DNA of 64,000 nt, from assembly GCA_008828725.1 (NCBI GenBank), contig MEHQ01003205.1, forward strand, positions 361,755 to 425,754. Reading direction: 5' to 3'. The DNA comes from Saccharina japonica (Eukaryota > Sar > Phaeophyceae > Laminariales > Laminariaceae). Shown piece after piece: positions 34,907 through 43,850 of the stretch. Below the pieces are notes generated by a model. The model saw only the letters and a program-made list of their open reading frames with translations, was not told where the DNA came from and did not search any database. The stretch's first letter is position 1. Each line of letters starts with the position of its first letter. Made by a program: the position numbers and the translations under genes.

Positions 34907-35459
34907 ATTACATCATGCATGCGCGTGCCTCAGATCCGTGCTGTACCGTGACGAGTTGCTTTTGTCGAAGCCTGCGATTTTCCGAGTCATGGCATCATAC
35001 CTGCAGATCGATGCTCATGTACGAAACTCTCCGCTGTCCCGAAATGTAAGAAACTTTTGTTATTTAAAACTATATATAAACTGTCGTTACCTTTCCGGGC
35101 AGAGTGATACAACACTGTGCGCCTCGAAGGCAGATCTGTGATGTGCTCTGTTGTTGCTACGAGCTACGAGTAGTTTTGCTTTCATAGGAGCCAGCAATCC
35201 GTCACCAAACGACACCACCACCACCACTCTTCTACCCGCTGCTGCTGTTGATGTTGCTGTAGTGCTGTGGCTAGCTGTGTCTATCGGAGCCTACCGTCCA
35301 TAATCCACACCATCTATCTACCCTTTTCTGTTCTGCTGCTGTGTGTGTAACAGAGCCACGCCCACTCTGACCGGAAATTAATGACCGCTTTTGAATACCA
35401 CGATACATCACACAACATGCAACGAACACAAGCAACGCCACAGCCCCGGCTAGAAGCAC

Positions 35460-35965
35460 AAGCAGCAGACGTGACTGTGGCGGATCCACCGTATACTGCT
35501 GTGGCTATTAATCAGTGGTTGCTTCATCGCAGCAGGCTTGCATCCGTCATCAGGCATCACCATCTCTCTCTCTTATTCGGCTGTTCTGTTGTTGCTTGCT
35601 GCTGTGCTTGCATCATGTATGTGCGACCTGTCGTGTGGCTGACGCGGGCCGCGACAAATAATCGTGTAGTACAGAAAAATATATCTTTGAAAGTATAGGT
35701 AAACGGTCACCATGCACGATTTTATGCTTGAAGGCTTGAGTTCGATCCTTGGCGATGACTCTAGATACTTTTTTTTTGTATTGTACGTAACCCAGACCCC
35801 CATAATATAAGACAGGAAGCACACAAAAACTAGGTGGATTTCTTAGGCAGGTATACAATATGATATGCGTATGATACAATATCGCATGCTCTTGTTTTGA
35901 TATTGATAGTAGGTTTTCGTTTCGCCCTTGCGCCACTCCCTCAGGCATGTCCCGGAGGGGAAACT
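35460..35965 (+). repeat. Diverged two-copy repeat, copy 1, with SINE-like segment
   Basis: Matches 42640-43520 in order: CTGCTGTGGCTATT, GCTTGCATCCGTCATCAG, CATCACCA, then GAGTTCGATCCTTGGCGA (a B-box GTTCGATCC followed by a T-run at 35769), and finally GCGCCACTCCC with GTCCCGGAGGGGAA at the end. The B-box plus T-run suggests a Pol III-derived element, but no A-box is convincing. Confidence 0.6.
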
Positions 35966-36002
35966 TGTAACAAAGTATAATTGTGATGTTTTTGCTTGGC
36001 GA

Positions 36003-36220
36003 CGCGTTTTCGCGCCTCGCCCTCCCTGCCGAACTCGCCGGCGCCGGGCTTGGCCCGCGGGGGGCCGGCCGGGGAGCGCGCACCCTGGGCTTCGCCGTCG
36101 ACCGCAGCCCGTGGCCCGCGCGGGGCGCTCACGAAGCCGAAAAAATAGAGTCGATTTCGCGGGGTACCCCGTCACACTCGGCCGCGCCGAGCAGGGCAAG
36201 GTGAAACCCGCTCTGCGAAT
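36003..36220. other. GC-rich island
   Basis: A sharply G+C-dominated block, strongest at 36010-36130 (GCCGGCGCCGGGCTTGGCCC and similar), embedded in AT-rich DNA. Frames on both strands are open and rich in Ala, Arg, Gly and Pro, as expected from composition alone. It has no copy elsewhere in the window and no recognised domain. It could be a fragment of foreign or captured DNA or a CpG-rich regulatory patch. Confidence 0.5.
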
Positions 36221-37694
36221 TCGTGCGCAAAAGTCGCTTTTGAAAAATATCCTGCGTACTCGTGGAAATGCCCCGCCTTCGCCACAGTCTGTAGCCCTAT
36301 GAATAACGAGCAATCGTGGTTCTTTCAGCCTGCGTATTGACTGTTTTTGTCCATGCAGAATTTTGAAGAGAGCATGCAGAAAGAGCACACACTCGCGTCA
36401 CAAAGAGGGAAGAATCGATTGCACGACACATCGAACACAATTCGAACGTGCGCTCGTGCAACAGCAGCAGCGTGACAGCGTCGGGGTATATCTGCCCTTG
36501 TGGAACGGGGTGGCCTGATGGGTGTATCGTGACACGCTGCTGCGCCGCCTGGTCTGCTTATGGTGTACCACTCTTTTCCGTGGGCCGGTACTACTTTACT
36601 CGAACCTTGGAATTTTCGAAATGCAAGCACCTATTATGTTCGTGCTCAAGTATCATGTATAGTCTTCGTACGTTCCAGGTCGTGATACAGCAGCGACAGA
36701 CAACAGCAGCAGTACTCGTAGTCCTATGCTGCTGCTTGCTGCTGTGTGATATCATAGGTTTACATAAGACATGGCGCTCGCGTACTGGTTCACCACAGGT
36801 CTGGCTGCACGAAACGATCAACGTACTATGTACGAGCTCGTACGATCTCTCCGCACTCTTTCGTGCGATACTCGGTTTTTCCAAGTACGGCATGTTCGGA
36901 AATACAAGAAGCGGTTTGACAATCATGTTGATATCCAAATATTCTTTACATTTCCGGCCAGAATTATATTGTCACATGCACTCAATAAATACTACTCTGC
37001 TACGTACGCCTGGTGCATATCTACTGCTGTATGTTCGAGCCAGACTATGATAGATACAGCAACAACCGCAGAGACAGTATATTCTGCGTGTTGCTTTCTT
37101 TTGTGAATTTGCACCGGACAGCGACTCACGTGTGCCCGCAAGCCAGGCGCTGCTCGCGTCCCCTCTTGCTTCGATTTGTCGTTTTTTTGCGAAATTCGTT
37201 TTTTTTTTTAAACATGACTTCGGACTTGCATGGTATCTGGTTTCTGTTCCGTTTTTGGGTTAACTTGCTGTTGGATCAACGGCGTGTGCAGTCCTATGGT
37301 GGTGACGGGGAGGCATGAGGATGCTGCTGCGTCACCAAGTGAAAAACTGACATCATGTACCACTTTGTCCAAAAATATAAGAACCGTTCGGTACTTGTAC
37401 AAACATCCAAACGGTCGAAACATTGTCGAACAGATTGGTACGTACACATTGAAACGTATCCACTATAATACTACCAGGTATTACGTACGTACGTACATCC
37501 TCGATAACTATCATATCATATGTAACAGGTACCGTATATGATACGACGACAGCAGCGGCAGGTAGATACTCGAAGTGGTATATACGACTACATAGTGTTG
37601 CTGTGTCCCCTGCTGCTTGTTGTCGTAGCACTTTTGCAGCGGACAGGGACTCGCGCGTGCACTTGTTGTGTCGATCGATGGAAAGTTTTATCCT
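36221..37694. other. Gene-less stretch
   Basis: Mixed CAG/CTG-rich and AT-rich DNA with scattered GTACGTAC words. No supported gene, RNA or duplication. Confidence 0.35.
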
Positions 37695-38045
37695 CACTTA
37701 CCTACTGCTGTACTGCTGCAGTACATGGTGTGTGGGTGAGTTGGTGGGTGGGTGAGTGTTTGGGTGGGTGGGTTGGTACGTGAGTGAGTGCTGTCGTGTC
37801 TGTGCTGTCCCCGATTTGTGTTGTATTACCTTTACCCGCCAGTACGATACAGCAGCCCCATGTTCCTCACCTACGTACTACTGTACTGCGGTACCGTTAT
37901 AGCACGTGGTGTGTGTGGGTTTGTGGTTAGGTGGGTGGATGGATGCTCTGGTAGGTGGGTTGATACGCGGTTGAGTCCTGTCATGTCTGTGGGTGTGGAC
38001 TACTGTGCTGCCCCCGCTTTTTGTTTTGTATTTTTGTTGGGCCGC
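37695..38045 (+). repeat. Imperfect tandem duplication of about 170 bp, GGGT-rich
   Basis: 37695-37860 and 37870-38045 share CCTAC-TACTG, ATGGTGTGTGGGTGA/TTT-like GGGT tracts, GTCMTGTCTGTG and a TTTGTNTTGTAT end. The first copy has five GGG runs at 37747-37773 separated by 1 to 9 nt, a possible G-quadruplex on the + strand. Confidence 0.65.
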
Positions 38046-38993
38046 TACAAGGGCTCCGCACAGATGCCGGCGACCAGATAGGATTTTTGTTTCATAGTGG
38101 AACAATCTCTTGCACCTACAGTACCTGCCCATCTGCACCAAGATACATATCGATATATTTGTTCTTGTCCGCTATATACCGGCCTCGCTCTGGCATACCA
38201 CACTGATGCATTTATTTGTATATGATGTACGAATATACCACAAAAACGTTGTGTTTTTTTCGCTTGGACGGCGCTCCATATACGCTTCACTACGAGTATT
38301 GATATTTATGTAACCTCAGCTGCTAGCTGTACTGCTTTGCTGTACGCTAAATGAAGCAGAAGTGTGCTGGTTCTACTGCGGAACGTTAGCTGTCATGTCG
38401 TAGCAGTAGTTGTTGGTGCTGGTGTTTGCTGCAGGTACGCAGGTGTTACAATTAGCAGCTCTGCTTGTGCTGCTGCTGCTTGCTACACTGCCCGCTGCTA
38501 CTGCTTTTTACTGCTTGCTGTACTGCTGCTAGCATATACCAGGTACTGTTTTTGCTGAACGTAATGCCAATATTTTTTTTTACCGTTTGCTATACATATA
38601 CAAGAACAACATGCTGCTTGCTGTGGTACATACCGCCGTATCTAACAACCGAAACATGCCAGGAAAAACATACGTGACGTTTTATCCCCTCGTGATATTA
38701 TTTCACCAGCTATGAGACTGACAAGTTTTGGCAAACACAAGAGAAATTGCCGTCGCTATTCGTGACAAAAATAAAATGTATTTGTTTTATTGTGGTAATG
38801 ACGCCAATTTCCATATAAAATTAAATGCGCGTAGGTTAGAAAAAACCTATTTACGACGAAAACCGCTTAATGGAGAATACTCGGTTTCCCCGTTTTCTAT
38901 TACAGCTGGATGGCGATAGCCCGGTTTTTCGGTGGGACATGCCAGCTTGCGTCACCCCGCGGGGAACACCTCACTCCCCGAAGGGGAGCCTTG
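38046..38993. other. Gene-less stretch
   Basis: Begins with ACAAGGGCTCCGCAC (terminal-motif family, see findings) and contains CTG-rich DNA at 38450-38540. No supported gene. Confidence 0.35.
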
Positions 38994-39205
38994 TTTGTAT
39001 AGTTATGTTGGTTAAATTTTCGCACTTGTCGCAACTTCTCTTTTCGCGCGAGCGCTTTTCGGCAAAAAGCTAAGTACTCCGACACGGGAGGCCCGGCCCT
39101 ACACATTGGTCGAGGTTGGGCTCGATCCGAGCTGCGTGGCTTGTGTGGCAGGCGCTCTAAGTTTTTTTTTCCCGCGGGAGTGGATAAAACGATTTCCCGG
39201 GTTTT
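38994..39205 (+). repeat. Interspersed repeat R210, copy 2
   Basis: Partner of 34530-34745, same strand. It is preceded by CCCCGAAGGGGAGCCTTG (38977), a GGGGAxCCTTG-type border also seen at 35950 and 43506. Confidence 0.8.
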
Positions 39206-40149
39206 GCGCATAAGGCCGTATTTTGTACGTACGTGCCAGTAAATATTAATGTCTGTTTTTCGTGTTTTGCCCTGTCGCGAGCTCGTCATGAGTACAGGAT
39301 GGCCCAGACATCTGTACCAGTATACCACAGGTAGACAGCATAATATGCAGGGATCACAACGTTAAAAGTCTGCAACTTAAGCACCAGCAGGCAACACCAT
39401 GCGTGTGTGACACGCCCATGTGCGATGTACTGCTTGCTGTGGCCAGCTGTGATGATCGGAGCCTGCAGCCCACCATCTACATTTATGTTCTGCTGCTGCT
39501 ACTGCTGTGCGTGAAAGATCCGAACTCACTGTGGCCGAACTTATAAGGACCGATTGAATTGAATTTTGGTATATACCATATTCTTATGATTCATGGAGCT
39601 CAGTAAATCGTCAGTTCTCCACGCTCGGGCCATTTGCATATCTCAGGAAAACCTGAATTCTCGACGTCCGTGCCTCGCGGTCCGCATTCCTACCCCCCGC
39701 CGTAGTTGAGATTTTTTTCCGCCGCCGTGGTGAAATTTTTCAAGTTCTATTGATTTAATGTGTGAGGATGAAACCGCTCCGCTCCGTATCCGGACTCTTA
39801 CAGTGATGAGATTTTTTTTCCCCCCGCCTCATGAACTTTCGAAGTTTTTTATACAAGTTCGATTTCTTTTCCCCCCGTCCGAAATTTTCTATCCAAGTTT
39901 TATTAATATGTTCATCCACTTTTATGATGGAGTTTGTGTGGGGATGAAAATTTAGCACCCCTCTAAATACGTATATACGATACCAGTCATTTACTTGATA
40001 CCAGGTATGGTATTGGGTACCACCCTACGTATGTATGCGTATATAGTAGCGATGTGCATGATGCTGCTATTAATATTAATATGGTATCACCTGAAGAAGA
40101 CAATAATTAATCGGGCCAGCTTTTCATTCTGAGTGAATAATGCGAATAA

Positions 40150-40498
40150 TGCCCTGCACGGTCGCCCCGGTGGGCCAGCAGGCAACCACGAAGCCTGTAA
40201 GCGTCAAGGAAGCGAGTTCGAGCCCCGCCGAGTGCATGCTCTTAGGCACTTTCTCTCGCAAAAAAATATCTTGACTAGCAGAAAGCGTGAGAGCGTGAGT
40301 TAGCAAAATTCGATGAAAGTCGACGAGCGTTGGGAAGGCTGAACCCTCTGCGCGATAAAAATGAAGGCAAGAACCGTAGTTGAGGAGGAGGGAGAGGAGC
40401 CTACTTTGTGACCCCGGATCTGAGTTACGACTAGGGAGGAAGAGACGGAAGTACGAAGATAATAAATGAGATGGAAAAAAACAAAAAAACAAAAAATT
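40150..40498 (+). mobile_element. tRNA-derived SINE, full-length copy
   Basis: The head has Pol III promoter boxes: A-box TGGGCCAGCAGG at 40171-40182 (one mismatch to TRGCNNARYNGG) and B-box GTTCGAGCC at 40216-40224 followed by CCGCCGA, about 33 nt apart as in tRNA genes. A unique body follows (TGTGACCCCGGATCTGAG at 40407), then an A-rich tail with AAAAAAC units at 40474-40496. The paralogous site in W2 lacks the element. Body-only copies occur at 56995-57169 and 59132-59335. Confidence 0.8.
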
Positions 40499-40707
40499 GT
40501 CGGAAGGCAAATAATATTATACTAATAATAATAATAGAGTAAAATATGATCAAATTATGTTGATAATATGATAAGTATTAATATTATCAGTAATAATATT
40601 AATACACATGCACATAACGATGATGGTATGATATGAATGTATGAGTACGGGTATCTATTTTGTATTGATATATAGATGTTGTCGTCGTGTTATTTTTTTT
40701 GCCCATT

Positions 40708-40804
40708 TTAACCCTGTCAGGACTGCAGTCCCGTTTTGTGGACAGCTCCCTCTAATTCTAAGCAATTTGTCCCCATAACGGGACTCCAGTCCTATAAGGC
40801 CTAA
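40708..40804. mobile_element. piggyBac-like miniature inverted-repeat element (MITE), W1 copy
   Basis: 97 bp bounded by TTAA on the left and CTAA on the right. Just inside, the ends are near-perfect inverted repeats of about 33 bp: CCCTGTCAGGACTGCAGTCC on one side, and the complement GGCCTTATAGGACTGGAGTC on the other. Termini beginning CCC(T) next to a TTAA target are characteristic of the piggyBac superfamily. There is only about 22 nt between the arms, so it is non-autonomous and strongly palindromic. Confidence 0.7.
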
Positions 40805-41199
40805 GTTGTTGTTGCTGTTGTTGTTGGTACGTCGCTTACGTTGTTGTTACGTGATGTTTTTTTTTTGTGTCGCTATGTACGAGTTCGACTACGAGTTCGT
40901 GTTTTCGTGTGTTGGGTTTTTTTTTGTGTCGCTATACCAGGTTATTTTTTGAAGTACCCCTTTACGTATATGCGTAGTGATACCAATTATTATTTTTTCA
41001 AGCAAACAGGTATTATTATTTGTAATACATTACAGACGTAGACTTTTTGTACCAGGTATTATATGTATGTATGTTGCCCATTTAATGTGTTGTTGTTGTT
41101 GTTGTTGTTGAGCTTTTCAATGTTCGCTTCGGTTTGTAGAGGGATGTCATGTTCCTTTTTCTCCATGGCTTTGGCTTCTTGGGCATAACTCCCGGAAAC

Positions 41200-42130
41200 A
41201 CGAGATCGTAAATGGATGTGGCTGTTGTCTGTCGCGTGTTGCACGAGAAAAAAACGTTTGTATGCTTCTTGGGTATCCCTGCCGTATTTTAGACACATGA
41301 GCGTAGATGGATATGGCAGTTGTACGTCGTGTGTTGAACTGGTAGTAAATGTTTTTTATAGTTTGATTGTTGTGTCGATTTTCGTAGATGGATGTTGCGG
41401 TTGTCTGTCGTGTGTCGCACGGGAATTTGATTTTGTTTTATCCCACGGTATTGCGGTGGGGTGGTATATTGTGATAAGACTGGGTGAGACACAGAGTATC
41501 CCCTTGCAGGTTTGTCTATTAAGCATCCTTGGTGTTACTCACTTTCCGTAGAGTCAAGCGTAGAAGAGAAGCAGCTTATATTAATCCCCGGGCTTCAAGT
41601 ATGGCCCACAGATATTATAAATACCCCGAATACCGAATACGAATGCCATCCAAGTTATACGAAAACGGACCAATTACCTATGCAAAGGTAATTACCGGCC
41701 TTCCTAGCCCATACCATTACAATATTCTGTTCGTGGCGGTTGTCCGGCGTGTGTTGCACGGGAAAAATCTTTTTATATTTTAATTGTTTTGTCGATTTCC
41801 CGATTTGTTAAGCGGTTGACTATCGTGTGCAGCACGGGAAATCGTTTTCGTTTTATTTGGCAGTAGCGGTTGAGTGGAATATTCCAATCGTGGCATTCGT
41901 GGATTTTTCATGGCTTTGGCTTCTTGGGCACCATTGCCGGACACGAGAGCGTAGATGGATGTGGCGTTGCTCTAGCGTGTGTTGCATGGTGTTGCATGGT
42001 GTTGCACGGAAAAACACCCTACATTTTGATGGTATGTGCTTTTTTACATGGATGGGTTTGGCTTCTTTCGCGTCACTCCTTTAGTTGTCTGTCGTGCGTT
42101 GTGGGAAAGTGGCTTGGGTATACCATATTT
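41200..42130 (+). repeat. Degenerate tandem repeat, unit about 80-170 bp
   Basis: The phrase GTAGATGGATGTGGC plus GTTGTCTGTCGTGTGTTGCACGGGAAAA (split words) recurs with changes at about 41208, 41302, 41384, 41735, 41815, 41950 and 42080, interleaved with a second phrase TTTATATTTTGATTGTTTTGTCGATTTTC. The same array is in W2 (62970-63620). Confidence 0.75.
41471..41726. mobile_element. 256-bp insertion with 5-bp target duplication in W1
   Basis: W2 reads straight through GGTGGTATATTCTGTTCGTGG (first and last halves) at 63230-63248. In W1 the same sequence is opened after ATATT (41466-41470), and ATATT is repeated at 41722-41726. The inserted DNA begins GTGATAAGAC and ends CATTAC, giving only a weak terminal inverted repeat (GTRAT). 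Internally AATTACCT and AGGTAATT form a hairpin near 41671-41692. Class unknown, MITE-like. Confidence 0.7.
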
Positions 42131-42639
42131 TAGAGTCCGTCGATTTTATTCCATGGTTTGGCTTTGCTTGCCTCATTGCGATGCTTTGTGTGTTTTCTTG
42201 CTGGAGAGTGTGCCTTTGATTGGGGCTCATTTATTGCGTCAGGGATCAATAATCGACAATATTTTAACGGGACTTCTTTTGATGTTATGGGCCTTTTTTG
42301 CATCATTCATGACATCAGGAATCAACAATACAAACTGGGTCTCTTCAACGGTCCCTTGGCATCGTAAACTGGAGCCTTAGCCTCTCGGTCCCTTGGCATC
42401 GTAAACTACCTGATGTATTGCCGGCCTTATTCCTCCTTCGCTTCGCCGACGCCCTGGGCCGGCGGCGAAGCCCCCTTGTAAACTGTTATTATTTCCCCGA
42501 TTTATTTCATGTTTCCTCCCTGAATCTCACCACAGGAATCCACGATGAGAGACTTCAGACAACATCAGACAATATGCAAATTTAGCAACACAAACAACGC
42601 TACAAAACCGCCTAGATGGCATGAGCATCGCAAGCAGCA

Positions 42640-43520
42640 GCGGGCTACACCACGCGGCGTGTGGCAGGTCCACCATGTACTGCTGTGGCTATTCATAGTT
42701 GCTTTATCAGAGGCTTGCATCCGTCATCAGTCATCACCAATATCCAATTTCTCTCGTCTCTGCTGCTGTGCTGTGTATGATGTCTGTCGTATCATATGTA
42801 CGGCGTGTTGTGCATCTGTCGTGTGCCGTAAAAAAAAGCATGATGTAATATTTAAGATCTTTTGTATTTTGGTCAAATGATCTCGGTGCCCGATTGTGAC
42901 TCCGAAGGCATGAGTTCGATCCTCGGCGAGATGTTTTTTTTCCCTTCCCCCCTCCTTTTTTTAGTATGACGTGCGTACCCAGACACCACGCACAGACGAC
43001 AAAACACGAGCGCTGCAGTGTTACAACCAGCTAGCTACACAACGCTATACACGCCTGCCGTCCGCCAGCATGGCAGGAAGTAAGATCAGACGATTTCGGT
43101 AGTTTGTCCGCGTTGTATTGCTGATGTGGGGCCCTATATATACTGCAGTTACTTTTGTATTGGACCCTGTCATCTGTAGGGCAGATCGTCTCTGCTGCAG
43201 TGTGGTAGATGCATGCACGCTGCCACAGGTACAGTAAAAACTACTGGTTGCTGCTACTACACTGCTGCTGTGTCGATTTTCGTGAGCAGTCGAAAACACA
43301 GCAGATCTACGATCGACAGGGTAAGGCTAAAACCAAGTCAGTTCCAACGACCCACACTCAAACTTAGTATTTTCGTTTCCCTGTATGATTTATCCCGAAG
43401 TGTAGATGCTGCTCAACGTCATACGTACGATGTGATACGCGCATGATACAATCTCGAATGCTGTAGTAGGCAAATCGTTCTTGCGCCACTCCTCTAGGAA
43501 CGTCCCGGAGGGGAACCTTG
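42640..43520 (+). repeat. Diverged two-copy repeat, copy 2, with SINE-like segment
   Basis: Partner of 35460-35965. Contains GAGTTCGATCCTCGGCGA (B-box) at 42911, followed by T/C-rich DNA to 42962. It ends with GCGCCACTCCT, GTCCCGGAGGGGAACCTTG and TAAAC at the border with the U2 third piece. About 400 bp at 43000-43430 is not shared with copy 1. Confidence 0.55.
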
Positions 43521-43534
43521 TAAACCTGGTATCA

Positions 43535-43850
43535 CTGTGGGTTTAAGTGTTTTTGTATGTTGTGGCCTCCTGCAGATGTAATATTTGATGGGGTCGAGAC
43601 AGCTGGTGAATGTTGGTTTGTGCTGGCGATGAAGGAACCTGCCGCCATCCGGCCACGTCGCGACGCATATCAAAGTTGAAACCATCGATAGAGGGTGGCC
43701 CGCCCTAACCGCTCGCTCCGAAGGCATGCTTTTAATAGGATCATAGTGTTTTCTGACAATTGTCGCACATCCGTACAGCTGTAGACACTGGTCATACCTT
43801 TGCGAGCATTTACCACATGCCAAAGCCTTGTATATGGTGCTGCAAGTCAT
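43535..43850 (-). pseudogene. Decayed unrecognised Cys/His-containing gene, U2 copy
   Basis: Minus-strand frame beginning MTCSTIYKALACGKCS, then a C-LQLYGC segment, VRKHYDPIKSMPSERAV, SCLDPIKYYIC and PTVIPG, where the U2 piece is cut off at 43535. It aligns with the frame at 3344-2955 and is unbroken here, while U1 has a one-base shift. The next part of the same protein lies 12.8 kb away at 30690-30505, so an insertion split the gene. Family not recognised. Confidence 0.3.

Larger units (their letters stand above)
39593..42535 (+). repeat. Segmental duplication W, copy 1
   Basis: Nearly identical to 61830-64000, which continues past the window edge. The first shared base block is ATGGA(G/T)CTCAGTAAATCG. 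Most of 41041-42430 aligns with 62811-63930 almost base for base, so the duplication is recent compared with U1/U2. W1 carries two insertions absent from W2 (about 40114-40532 and 41471-41726). The end includes a hairpin (CTTCGCCG...CGGCGGCGAAG, 42441-42470) followed by CCCCCTTGTAAAC. No coding function is evident, since frames differ between copies. Confidence 0.92.

Noticed and set aside
39593-39660. rRNA fragment suggested by GATCTCAGTAAATCG in W
   Set aside because: Only about 15 nt resemble large-subunit rRNA; the rest does not align.
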